A stretch of DNA of 64,000 bases, taken from NCBI GenBank assembly GCA_022842065.1, contig JALHQH010000016.1, positions 1-64,000 of the forward strand, in the 5' to 3' direction. A program made the position numbers and the translations under genes. Numbering within the stretch: the first letter of the stretch is position 1; the number at the start of each line of letters is the position of its first letter. Positions 39,919-48,295 of this stretch are shown here, piece by piece. The notes under the pieces were generated by a model. It saw nothing but the letters and a program-made list of their open reading frames with translations. It did not search any database and was not told the origin of the DNA. The DNA comes from Caldilineaceae bacterium. GTDB taxonomy: Bacteria > Chloroflexota > Anaerolineae > Caldilineales > Caldilineaceae.

Positions 39919-41310
39919 ATGACCAAACGTTTTCTCGGCATCACCACCCTCTCTCCTTATATCCAAAACGAGGGGATCAACTCCATTCTCGAAAACCTGG
40001 TCACGCGCGCCGGGGCGACGGCGGTGGCGATCAACACGTCGGTGACGGCGCCGTCGGCGGAGGGGGTTGGCTCCTTTCAGCCGCCGATCGACGCTGGGGC
40101 GAGTGTGCGCGTTTTTGATCGCCCACTATGGGGGAAACCGGCCCTTTGGCTGCGCAGCGCGCCCGGTCACCAACCCAACCTGGATTACTTCCGCAGCAGT
40201 CCTTATCAACCCCGCCCCGCTGACGATCTCACCATGAGTGCCGGAGGGATCCTGGGGGATTTCGTGACCGCCGCCAAAACCGCAGGCATGAAAGTTTATA
40301 TCCAAACCGGGGCAACCCAGCCCCCTGGCCTGCGCGCCGAGGATACGCCCCGTTTGCCCGATGGGCGCATTCCCCAAGATCGGATGGCGGAGACGGGGAG
40401 TTTGGCCAGCCCGGCGATCCGCGCCTGGAACCGGGCGTGGACCCAGGATATCTTTGCCCAATACCCCGCCATCGACGGCATCCGCCCGGATTGGCCGGAG
40501 TATCCCTGTTATAAGCTGGATGAGGCCTTTCAAGATTTTGGCGAGCCGGTGCGGGTGTGGGCGGCGGCCCATGGCTTTGACTTTGCACGGATGCAGCGCG
40601 AGGTTGGGGCGTTCTATACCTATCTCCACAACAGCTTGACTAACCGGGATCTGGTTGATTTTGCCGGCCGTGACCGCGGCAAGTTCACGATTGCCCGGCT
40701 CTATAACCGTTTTCCTGGGGTGGCCGAGTGGTTCCGGCTCAAAGCCGCGCTTTCAACTGATCTGCTGGCGGATTGGCGACGGGCAATTACCGACTTTGGT
40801 GGGGCAGAAAAAGAATTATCGGCCAACGCGTTTATGGTGCCTTTCAGCTATATCACCGGGCTTGACTTTGCCGGCGCGGCGCAATCCTGTGGCTCGATTT
40901 CGCCCAAGCTCTATACCATGCACTGGTCGTTGATGGTCAAATTCTGGGGTGATGTGCTGCTGGCGCGCAACCCAGCCTTGGACGAAACGTTGCTGGTACG
41001 GGCGCTGGTCAACCTGCTCGACCTGGCCGAGGAAACTGGCGGCACCCGGATTGACGACTACGGCTACCCCGCACCGGATGAGCCGCACCCTATTCCCGAT
41101 GAGCCGCAATTGCGCAAGCTGGCCCAAGTGCAGGCCGCAACCGGCGGTAAAGCCAAGATCTACGCGCTTGTCCACGGCTATGGGCCGCTTGACGATTTTC
41201 GCCGCCGGCTGCAACTGGTGGCCGACAGCCCCGTCGATGGTGTCTGGATCAACCGCTACGGCTATTTAAGCGATGAAAAATTGGATGTGATCCGTCAAGT
41301 GTGGCGCTAA
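39919..41310 (+). CDS. Uncharacterised TIM-barrel-like protein
   Basis: A 463-aa soluble protein with an AAGGAG site and no signal peptide. Alternating strands and helices, GMKVYIQTGATQPPGL, PAIDGIRPDWPEYPCYKLDE, and the closing VDGVWINRYGYLSDEKLDVI suggest a TIM barrel of the glycoside-hydrolase kind (compare DUF-type families that place Asp and Glu at strand ends, here D in IRPDWPE). I do not recognise the family. It is followed by the convergent trpF gene. Confidence 0.7.
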   Translation: MTKRFLGITTLSPYIQNEGINSILENLVTRAGATAVAINTSVTAPSAEGVGSFQPPIDAGASVRVFDRPLWGKPALWLRSAPGHQPNLDYFRSSPYQPRPADDLTMSAGGILGDFVTAAKTAGMKVYIQTGATQPPGLRAEDTPRLPDGRIPQDRMAETGSLASPAIRAWNRAWTQDIFAQYPAIDGIRPDWPEYPCYKLDEAFQDFGEPVRVWAAAHGFDFARMQREVGAFYTYLHNSLTNRDLVDFAGRDRGKFTIARLYNRFPGVAEWFRLKAALSTDLLADWRRAITDFGGAEKELSANAFMVPFSYITGLDFAGAAQSCGSISPKLYTMHWSLMVKFWGDVLLARNPALDETLLVRALVNLLDLAEETGGTRIDDYGYPAPDEPHPIPDEPQLRKLAQVQAATGGKAKIYALVHGYGPLDDFRRRLQLVADSPVDGVWINRYGYLSDEKLDVIRQVWR

Positions 41311-41342
41311 CGCGTTAACCATTAATTGTTTTCCATTACCCA

Positions 41343-42023
41343 TTAAACCCCTTTCACCGCGGCCACAAAGGCCCGCACCTTGGCATGATCTTTCAACCCT
41401 GGTGACGCCTCGACCCCACTGCTGACATCCACGCCCCACGGCTGGACCGTGCGCATGGCCTCAGTCACATTCTCGGCGTTCAAGCCGCCGGCGAGCAGCA
41501 GGCCAGGATATTGCCGGGCCAATTCGGCGGCGACGGCCCAGTCCGCGCGCTGGCCGGTGCCGCCGTACGCATGGGGATCATAGGCGTCGATGAACCAACG
41601 CGGGCCAGTGGGGGGGCCATGGGGTGCAAAGAGCGCAGCTTGGTCATAAGCCATCTGGCGGTCAGCCGGGCGTAATGCTTTGAAGGCGCGCCCGTGCAGT
41701 GCTTGCAGCTGTGCCACTTCCTCATTGCCATGCAATTGGATAAAGTCGAGCCCAACCTGCGCGACAATCGCATCGACTTCGGCCAAGGTATGGTTGACAA
41801 AGACGCCCACACAGGCGACTGCTGGGCCGGTACTGCCCCTGATTTCACTGACAATCGCAGCGGCGGTTGCTGGAGCAACATAGCGCGGTGATTTGGCGTA
41901 GAAGATAAAACCCAGCAGATCGGCACCCGCGGCCAGCGCTACCTGGGCATCGGCCAGGTTCGTCAGCCCGCAGATCTTAACTTTGGTTTGCGTAGGTTGA
42001 TGTACTTGCCCTGCAAAGCTCAT
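41343..42023 (-). CDS. trpF: Phosphoribosylanthranilate isomerase
   Basis: A 226-aa (beta-alpha)8 enzyme that isomerises N-(5-phosphoribosyl)anthranilate to CdRP in tryptophan synthesis. It shows KICGLTNLADAQVALAAGAD with the catalytic Cys, GFIFYAKSPRYV, DFIQLHGNEEV, and GGLNAENVTEAMRTVQPWGV followed by DVSSGVEASPG. It stands outside any trp operon in this window; instead its start overlaps by 4 bases (ATGA) the stop of a PD-(D/E)XK nuclease-family gene, so the two are co-translated. Confidence 0.95.
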   Translation of the reverse strand: MSFAGQVHQPTQTKVKICGLTNLADAQVALAAGADLLGFIFYAKSPRYVAPATAAAIVSEIRGSTGPAVACVGVFVNHTLAEVDAIVAQVGLDFIQLHGNEEVAQLQALHGRAFKALRPADRQMAYDQAALFAPHGPPTGPRWFIDAYDPHAYGGTGQRADWAVAAELARQYPGLLLAGGLNAENVTEAMRTVQPWGVDVSSGVEASPGLKDHAKVRAFVAAVKGV

Positions 42024-42898
42024 TGGTCACCTGCGCTGATCTGTTCAATTTCGGCGGCGGTCAACCCAGTCATCTGGACAACGAGGGTTACATCCAGGCC
42101 ATTCTGCAACATAGTGCGCGCAATTTCTACGCTCTGTTGTTTACGTCCTTCGGCCACGCCTTTGGCCAACCCTTCCGCCAACCCTTCCGCCAACCCTTCC
42201 GCCAGCCCTTCCGCCAGCCCTTCCGCGATGGCATTGCGTTTGGCCTCTTCCCAAGCAGCTTCGTCTTTGATGCTGCTCAATTCCTCTGGGGAAAGGGTGG
42301 AGCGCCGCATACGTTCAATAATGCGTTGGAAGAGGTCAGTTGTATAGTTGGCAGCTTCCACCTGGCTATCCAGTGAATCGGCAATCAGCTGTAGCCAGGG
42401 ACGCACCTTGAGCGGCGTCTGATCATTGAGGGCACGTGGTCCCAGAAAGACAAGGCGATGAGGATAGATCTGAATTTGTGTACCGTGCTCATTCACCGGG
42501 CTCATATTGCTCACAGCATAGCTGAATTGCAACTGTTTGTCCTGGGGCAGGCTGGTTAAGACGACAATCGTATAGACCGAGCGCTCAAAGCGATAGGAAT
42601 AATAACTGCGCACCTGTTCCGCTAACCCCATCAGGTGATAGTAGAGAAAGCGATCAAAGAAATCATCTTCGCGGATATGTTGCACCTCAATGATGGTGCG
42701 TTTGTCCGTATCTTCGGCAAAGAGATCATACTTAATTTTGACATAGCCAACCGCTTCGGGGTATTCATATTCGGTATAGACCTGCTCGACGTGGACGGGA
42801 AAGCCTAATACGTCGGAAGCAAATTGACTGAAAATTTCCGGGTCGCTAAAGACTCGTTTGAAGGTGACGCCATATTTGAGGGGAATCACTTCCACCAT
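42020..42898 (-). CDS. Rpn/PD-(D/E)XK nuclease-family protein
   Basis: A 292-aa member of the PD-(D/E)XK transposase-like/Rpn family: YGVTFKRVFSDPEIFSQFAS at the start, then YDLFAEDTDKRTIIEVQHIR with the catalytic D...E-x-Q signature (usual E-x-Q variant), and FDRFLYYHLMGLAEQVRSYY. Rpn proteins promote recA-independent recombination and may have conflict roles. The C-terminal region holds a run of AEGL repeats (12-bp DNA units, about 42172-42235), a typical slippage-prone feature of this family. AAGGAG precedes the ATG. Coupled to trpF. Confidence 0.9.
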   Translation of the reverse strand: MVEVIPLKYGVTFKRVFSDPEIFSQFASDVLGFPVHVEQVYTEYEYPEAVGYVKIKYDLFAEDTDKRTIIEVQHIREDDFFDRFLYYHLMGLAEQVRSYYSYRFERSVYTIVVLTSLPQDKQLQFSYAVSNMSPVNEHGTQIQIYPHRLVFLGPRALNDQTPLKVRPWLQLIADSLDSQVEAANYTTDLFQRIIERMRRSTLSPEELSSIKDEAAWEEAKRNAIAEGLAEGLAEGLAEGLAEGLAKGVAEGRKQQSVEIARTMLQNGLDVTLVVQMTGLTAAEIEQISAGDQ

Positions 42899-43014
42899 GT
42901 GTGTTGTCTCCTTCTATGGTGCGTAGAACACAACTACTTTCCATTATTCTAGCATACTAAGCACATAACCTGACAATGGCACCAAACGCGAACTTTGCAT
43001 TCACTCGTGTAGTA

Positions 43015-43066
43015 CCAGCCGAGTCCGTGACTCGGCATCTGTCCGCCGAGTCACGGACTCGGCTGG
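43015..43066. repeat. Perfect 21-bp inverted repeat with self-pairing arms
   Basis: Arms 43015-43035 and 43046-43066 are exact; each arm can also fold alone (CCGAGT...ACTCGG), so it can form a cruciform or two hairpins. It shares TCACGGACT with the elements at 2185 and 36744. Part of the gene-free stretch 42899-43302. Confidence 0.75.
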
Positions 43067-43167
43067 CACAAAGTCGTCTAGCCTAAGTTCGCGATTGCCC
43101 TATCGGACAACGCTGCCAAGCACATAGTACACTTTAATTTGTGCCTTGGTATAGTCAGTCGAGCGTA

Positions 43168-43225
43168 GTGTAGTCTGCATCCCTAGATGCAGACACCCGT
43201 TCGCATCAGGGAATGCGAACTACAC
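43168..43225. repeat. Cruciform-like double hairpin
   Basis: Outer 7-bp arms (43168-43174, 43219-43225) enclose two hairpins, 43173-43194 and 43200-43219. The second resembles 32551-32575, and the flank 43226-43240 (GTTGCGGTTTACTGA) resembles the ends of the elements at 22298 and 36685. Confidence 0.6.
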
Positions 43226-43302
43226 GTTGCGGTTTACTGATAATGCGTGAGGAACAGTGCGACGCAAAAACAAGGCCAAGGGAATTGTATTGTAGCGCTC
43301 TG

Positions 43303-43330
43303 TTGACACAATGGCGGCTGGGAGTATAAT
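43303..43330 (+). promoter_or_regulatory. Consensus sigma70 promoter
   Basis: TTGACA (43303-43308), 16-base spacer, TATAAT (43325-43330): both hexamers are perfect. It would start RNA at about 43337 and drives the VTT-domain membrane protein gene. Confidence 0.85.
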
Positions 43331-43405
43331 GGACGCAGGCAAATTGACTGACGTGGCGTTGTGTTGTTGATCGCCGGCAACCAGTGGACGCATTGGAGTA
43401 GATTT

Positions 43406-44158
43406 TTGACAAAACGAATTCACCCCGGGATTTTCGTCATTGCACTACTAGGCGTGGCGGCACTTGGTTGGTATCTGCGCGATTTACCGCTTTGGCGGCA
43501 ATTACAGACGTTGCTCACTGATGAAGTGCTCTTACAGGCCGCCGTTGATCGTTTGGGTTGGCTGGGGCCGCTGGCCTTGATCGCCTTCAATGCGCTCCAA
43601 ATCGTGGTGGCACCGATTCCCGGTTATGTCGTCCAACTGGCGGCCGGTTTTCTCTATGGCCCGTTTTGGGGTGGACTGTGGGCGACCATCGGCCTCTTTA
43701 TCGGTGGCTTGAGCGCCATGTGGTTAGGGCGCCAACTGGGGCGCCCATTGGTAGAGTGGATGGTGGGCACTGCACAATTACAACGCTGGGAAGGGATCAT
43801 CCACAGCGAAAATATCTACATCTGGTTCATCCTGTTGCTTGGGCCAACCGGTGATGCGCCTTACTACTTGGCTGGCCTGGCGCGTGTCCGCTTTGTCCAC
43901 ATTGCGCTCATCACTGCCTGTATTCGCATGCCCAGCGCCTTTGTGGCCGCGGCGGTGGGGGCAGGGGTGGTCACGCTCACCTGGTGGCAGCTTACGTTGA
44001 TCTTAGCCGTGATCGGTGCTGTGGCCGCCTATTTGATTCGCCATCAGGCATACTTTGCCACACAAATGGATCGTTGGCTTCAGGCGCTGAGCGGCTCAAC
44101 CAAGGCAGCACCCAGCCAACTGCTCGATCCGCGCCCGCCCCACCACAGCGCCGATTAA
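43406..44158 (+). CDS. TVP38/TMEM64 (VTT-domain) membrane protein
   Basis: A 250-aa protein with about six hydrophobic segments and the VTT/SNARE-associated core: PIPGYVVQLAAGFLYGPFWG, FIGGLSAMWLGRQLGRPLVE and LLLGPTGDAPYYLAGLARV. The family (DedA relatives) includes lipid scramblase-like proteins; substrate is not established. Two non-ATG starts are possible: GTG 43361 (no ribosome site) and TTG 43406, which has GGAG 7 bases upstream and starts MTKRIHPGIF directly before the first helix; the latter is preferred. Confidence 0.85.
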   Translation: MTKRIHPGIFVIALLGVAALGWYLRDLPLWRQLQTLLTDEVLLQAAVDRLGWLGPLALIAFNALQIVVAPIPGYVVQLAAGFLYGPFWGGLWATIGLFIGGLSAMWLGRQLGRPLVEWMVGTAQLQRWEGIIHSENIYIWFILLLGPTGDAPYYLAGLARVRFVHIALITACIRMPSAFVAAAVGAGVVTLTWWQLTLILAVIGAVAAYLIRHQAYFATQMDRWLQALSGSTKAAPSQLLDPRPPHHSAD

Positions 44159-44268
44159 GGGCGGGCCGGGGCTACTGCTACATGCCGGTTTATCGGCGTG
44201 AACGACCCTGGCGGCACAAATGACCACCCCAACAAAGTGTAGCCACCGTAAATAAAACGAGGAATTTT

Positions 44269-44736
44269 ATGACTGTAACACCAGCAACCGATTTGCTTAC
44301 CCAGATCGACATCGATTTAAAGCAGGCCATGCGCGACCGCAACGATGTGGCCAAATTGGCCCTGCGTGCGGTTAAAACGGCGCTGACCGAAGCGAGCAAG
44401 GCCAGCGAGGATCACCAATTAGCACCGGAACAGGTGCTTAGCATTATCCAAAAAGAAGTGAAACGCCGCCGGGACAGCGCGGCTGAGTATGAAAAATATA
44501 ATGCCCCCGACAAGGCCGCCGCCGAGTTGGCCGAAGTCGCCATCTTGGAAGGTTACTTACCCCGCCAACTGAGTGAGGCAGAAGTCGAGACAATTGTGCG
44601 TGAGGTCATTGCTGAAGTCGGTGCCACTTCCGGGCGCGAACTGGGCAAAGTGATGTCCGCCGCCATGGCGCGTATGCAAGGCGTGACTGACGGTCGTATG
44701 GTCAATGGCGTTGCGCGGCGGCTACTCAATGGCTAA
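44269..44736 (+). CDS. GatB/YqeY domain protein
   Basis: A 155-aa helical protein, the stand-alone form of the GatB tail: QIDIDLKQAMRDRNDVAKLA, then VLSIIQKEVKRRRDSAAEYE and LEGYLPRQLSEAEVETIVRE. It may contact tRNA or assist aminoacylation-related steps; its exact role is not settled. GAGGAA precedes the ATG. First gene of a co-directional run with the HD-domain phosphodiesterase, ybeY and dgkA genes. Confidence 0.92.
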   Translation: MTVTPATDLLTQIDIDLKQAMRDRNDVAKLALRAVKTALTEASKASEDHQLAPEQVLSIIQKEVKRRRDSAAEYEKYNAPDKAAAELAEVAILEGYLPRQLSEAEVETIVREVIAEVGATSGRELGKVMSAAMARMQGVTDGRMVNGVARRLLNG

Positions 44737-44784
44737 TCTGCCCAAAAGGCATTGCGAGCAACGAAGGGGACGATACGAGTAAAG

Positions 44785-47094
44785 ATGGCTGCCAATCCGA
44801 TTGTCCAACCAACACAATTGATCAATCGTGCCGTTGTGCTGGCGATGGTCGGCTCGATCGGGCTGCTCATGGTTGCGTTATTAGCCTGGCAGATCCCGAT
44901 TACCAACCAGCTCCAGTTGGCGGCTGGGGATGTTGCGCCCTACGATGTCCTGGCCCCGGCATCGATTAGCTATGGCAGCGAAATTGAGACGGCGGCCGCA
45001 CGCGAACGGGCGGCGCAGAGCGTAACCGATCAATACGACAGTGTCGAAGGGCGCGTACGCAGCCAGCAGAAACAGCGCGCCCATGAAATTCTGGACTTTA
45101 TTACCATTGTGCGCAATGATCCGCACGCTGCGCCGGAGGTACAGATCGATTATCTGCGCGCCATCGCCGATCTCGGGCTCTCGCCGGAAGGGGCCTTTCA
45201 GATTCTCGACCTCAGCCCTGATGAGTGGACCGCGGTCGTGGCCGAAGCGCCACTCGCCCTTGATCGCATTATGCGCGAGGAGATTCGCGAAACCACTATC
45301 TCCAGTGCTAAGCGCCGTGTCCTTTCCATGATTAGTGCCGGCATTAGCAACGAAGTCGAGGCTGTCACGGTATTGCTCGTGCAGGCGTTGATTCGGCCTA
45401 ATAGCAGCCTCAATACTGAACGCACCCAAACCATGCGCGATGAAGCCCGCAACGCGGTGCCGGTGCAAGTCCAGACTTATATGCGTGGCGAGACGATTAT
45501 TCGTGCCGGTGATCTAGCCACGCCCCTCCAGGTGGAAGCGTTAACCCAAGTCGGGTTGCTGCAAGGCGACTGGGAGTGGTGGATGTTAGTTCGGGCCTCG
45601 ATTATGAGTATGCTGCTCATGGTCACCGCGATTACGGCCATCTACCGGTTGCGCCCAGCCACGTTGCTCAATTATCAAGAATTAGCGGCGTTGGGAGCCA
45701 CCGTCGTTCTTTGGTTGCTGGCGGCCAAATTCATGATCATCCCGCATGATTGGATTCCATATCTCTACCCCTTAGCCGCCATGAGCATGTTGATCACCGT
45801 GCTCATCGACTTGCGGGTCGCCGTGGTGATGACCATCACCTTTGCGTTAACGGTCCACTTTTTGAGCAGTGACACGATGATGGTGGCCTACACCGCGATC
45901 GGATCTTTATTAGGTGCGATCATCTTGGGTAAAGCCGAGCGGCTAAGTGCATTTTTGTGGGCAGGGTTAGGCGTAGCCTTGAGTAACCTGCTGGTCTTTT
46001 TAGCCTTTCGTCCTGCCATGGTCGATTTTGCCTCCTTTGGGTGGCTTTCACACAATGCGCCGCTCTATTTTAGCATCATACTCAACGGTGGGCTTTCGGC
46101 TAGCGTCGCGCTGATTGGCTACTTTGTGCTCGGTAATCTCTTTAATCTGACTACCAGCCTACAATTGAGTGAGTTGAGCCGCCCCTCTCACCCTCTATTA
46201 CGCCAGCTTTTGCTTAAAGCCCCGGGCACCTATCACCATACGATTGTGGTCAGCAATCTGGCGGAACGGGCGGCGACCGCAATTGGGGTCGATGCACTGT
46301 TGGCGCGGGTGGGTGCCTATTATCACGATATCGGCAAAACGGTACGGCCCTACTTTTTTACCGAAAACATTGCTGATGGTTCCTCGCCTCATGACAAGCT
46401 CGACCCGATGACCAGCGCGCAGATCATCATTAGCCATGTGACTGACGGTGTTGACCTGGCCCAGAAATATCGGCTGCCACCACGCCTGCGCGATTTTATC
46501 TTAGAACATCACGGCCGTTCCATCACCCAATTCTTTTATCAGCAGGCCAAGCGGGAGGCCGCCAAACGCGAGGGTGCGAAGCGCGATGGCAACGAGGGTA
46601 AAGAGGTCAATCCCAATGATTTTCGCTATCCTGGCCCTAACCCGCGCAGCAAAGAGACCGCGATTCTCTTGCTTGCCGACACCTGCGAGGCGGCTGTCCG
46701 TGCGGTACGCCCAGCCACACGTCAGGATCTGGAACAACTCGTCAACAAGCTCATTGACGACCGGGTGGCGGAAGGGGTACTCAATCAGTGTGATCTTACC
46801 TTTCGCGATCTGCATACTGTCCGCCAGGTTTTTATTCAGGTTTTGCAGGGGGTCCATCACCCGCGCATCTCCTACCCGGAACCAGCCCAACGGAGCGAGC
46901 CTACGCCAGCGGATACTGACAAAATTACCACCAATGGCCAGCCGGCGCACACGACGACAACTACGAACAATCATACCGGCGTGACGCTCAACAACAACCA
47001 TAACCATACCGCTGCCAAAGGCGTTACGCCAGCCGGCACACCCCCGCGCGAAGCACTGGGCGGGGTGGAAGAAGAAGTGACGGCATCAGGTTGA
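44785..47094 (+). CDS. pgpH: 7TM-HD domain phosphodiesterase (PgpH-like)
   Basis: A 769-aa membrane enzyme. Residues 1-30 include the first helix; 35-255 form the 7TMR-HDED extracellular domain; about 270-465 seven helices; 480-640 a cytoplasmic HD domain with KAPGTYHHTIVVSNLAERAA, ARVGAYYHDIGKTVRPYFFT and FILEHHG. PgpH proteins degrade c-di-AMP. A charged insert (KREAAKREGAKRDGNEGKE) interrupts the HD region, and the last 60 residues are a low-complexity Thr/Asn/His tail. ATG 44785 is preferred over TTG 44752. It lies upstream of ybeY, the usual neighbour; phoH is absent. Confidence 0.92.
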   Translation: MAANPIVQPTQLINRAVVLAMVGSIGLLMVALLAWQIPITNQLQLAAGDVAPYDVLAPASISYGSEIETAAARERAAQSVTDQYDSVEGRVRSQQKQRAHEILDFITIVRNDPHAAPEVQIDYLRAIADLGLSPEGAFQILDLSPDEWTAVVAEAPLALDRIMREEIRETTISSAKRRVLSMISAGISNEVEAVTVLLVQALIRPNSSLNTERTQTMRDEARNAVPVQVQTYMRGETIIRAGDLATPLQVEALTQVGLLQGDWEWWMLVRASIMSMLLMVTAITAIYRLRPATLLNYQELAALGATVVLWLLAAKFMIIPHDWIPYLYPLAAMSMLITVLIDLRVAVVMTITFALTVHFLSSDTMMVAYTAIGSLLGAIILGKAERLSAFLWAGLGVALSNLLVFLAFRPAMVDFASFGWLSHNAPLYFSIILNGGLSASVALIGYFVLGNLFNLTTSLQLSELSRPSHPLLRQLLLKAPGTYHHTIVVSNLAERAATAIGVDALLARVGAYYHDIGKTVRPYFFTENIADGSSPHDKLDPMTSAQIIISHVTDGVDLAQKYRLPPRLRDFILEHHGRSITQFFYQQAKREAAKREGAKRDGNEGKEVNPNDFRYPGPNPRSKETAILLLADTCEAAVRAVRPATRQDLEQLVNKLIDDRVAEGVLNQCDLTFRDLHTVRQVFIQVLQGVHHPRISYPEPAQRSEPTPADTDKITTNGQPAHTTTTTNNHTGVTLNNNHNHTAAKGVTPAGTPPREALGGVEEEVTASG

Positions 47095-47143
47095 GCCGCA
47101 GGTTATCCCATCTTTACTGTGCATACCGAGGTAAAACAAGAGA

Positions 47144-47656
47144 ATGATTGAGCTTCAAGTGGATGAACGCTTTGCCGCCAACGTGGATCAAGCGCAGTTA
47201 ATTGCGGTGGCCACACAGACATTGGCCGCCGCCGGTAAGAGTGACGGCGAGTTAACCCTGGTCATCACCGATAATGAGACGGTGCAACAACTCAATGCCG
47301 ACTATCGGGGGATCGACGCGCCAACCGATGTGCTCAGCTTTGCCAGCCAGGAAAGCGTGCCGGACAGCCCTCAACTTGCGCTACCCGCCGAGGTCGCCGC
47401 CACATTGGCTGCCTACCTTGGTGATATCCTGATTGCCTATCCCTATGCCGAGCAGCAGGCGGCCCAATATGGCAATCATGTGGCGGCCGAGTTACGCCTG
47501 CTCACCGTGCATGGGGTGCTCCATCTGCTCGGCTATGATCATGGCACGCCGGAGGAAGAAGCCGCGATGTGGGCACAGCAGGAGCAGATTCTCGCCTCCT
47601 TTGGCGACACCGGTCTTTCACAACGCAACTATCTGGGCGAAGCGGCTCATGGCTAA
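47144..47656 (+). CDS. ybeY: Endoribonuclease YbeY
   Basis: A 170-aa zinc-dependent RNase acting in 16S rRNA 3'-end maturation and ribosome quality control. It carries the signature HGVLHLLGYDHGTPEEEAAM with the three zinc-binding His, and NADYRGIDAPTDVLSFA. GAGG precedes the ATG. Its stop overlaps the dgkA start by 8 bases, showing translational coupling. Confidence 0.96.
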   Translation: MIELQVDERFAANVDQAQLIAVATQTLAAAGKSDGELTLVITDNETVQQLNADYRGIDAPTDVLSFASQESVPDSPQLALPAEVAATLAAYLGDILIAYPYAEQQAAQYGNHVAAELRLLTVHGVLHLLGYDHGTPEEEAAMWAQQEQILASFGDTGLSQRNYLGEAAHG

Positions 47657-48095
47657 AACACGTCGGCTGCCTACGCCCGCGGCACCCCACGCCTCCAGTA
47701 CAGTCGCGATATTGGCCGGGCGCGATCGGCCTTTTCTGGCTAGCCGTTGGCACAGTTTTCGTGCGGCGCTGGCTGGGATGGTCCATACGCTGCGTACCCA
47801 ACCCAATGCATGGATCGAGTTGACCGCGATTGCGGTCGTCTTTAGTGCCGGCTGGTGGTTTGAGATTGGGCGCGGGGAATGGCTGGTGCTTATTCTGATT
47901 TGTAGCTTGATTCTAGCCTTGGAAGCGGTGAATACAGCGGTCGAAGCGACGGTTGATCTGGTCTCCCCGCACTATCACCCACTGGCCAAGATCGCCAAAG
48001 ATGCTGCCGCCGGCGCAATGGTCTTTGCCGTGTTGGGCAGCATTGCAGCCGCCGCGCTCATCTTTGGTCCCCACCTCTGGGCACTTTTATTTTGA
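47649..48095 (+). CDS. dgkA: Diacylglycerol / undecaprenol kinase
   Basis: A 148-aa small membrane kinase of the DgkA family: SFRAALAGMVHTLRTQPNAW, then LILALEAVNTAVEATVDLVS with the catalytic Glu and Asn, and KIAKDAAAGAMVF. Three helices follow a 38-residue N-terminal extension. In bacteria outside the proteobacteria these enzymes usually phosphorylate undecaprenol for cell-wall lipid carrier recycling. Start ATG 47649 lies within the end of ybeY. Confidence 0.92.
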   Translation: MAKTRRLPTPAAPHASSTVAILAGRDRPFLASRWHSFRAALAGMVHTLRTQPNAWIELTAIAVVFSAGWWFEIGRGEWLVLILICSLILALEAVNTAVEATVDLVSPHYHPLAKIAKDAAAGAMVFAVLGSIAAAALIFGPHLWALLF

Positions 48096-48136
48096 GGCCA
48101 GTGCAGTGTTGGCGAAATGCTGACCCATTAGGTTCG

Positions 48137-48194
48137 CTCGTCGGGGATTGCCAAATCCTCGGCCCATGTCGGGGATTTGGCAATCCCCGACGAG
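48137..48194. repeat. Perfect 22-bp inverted repeat
   Basis: Arms 48137-48158 and 48173-48194, 14-base loop. It lies between convergent dgkA and the aldolase-like gene and probably serves as a terminator in both directions, though without T-run. Confidence 0.8.
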
Positions 48195-48295
48195 TGGTAG
48201 ACCGTCAAAACATCGCTAACGCTGTAATAGCCCCCAAATAACGATCCACCCAAAGAAACGAAGAAATGCATTATTCGTCTCTCGCCGTGGACGCT

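Noticed and set aside
47433..47648. Longer N-terminus for the diacylglycerol kinase
   Set aside because: The 72-codon extension overlaps ybeY in another frame; ATG 47649 fits the coupled-start pattern and the family.
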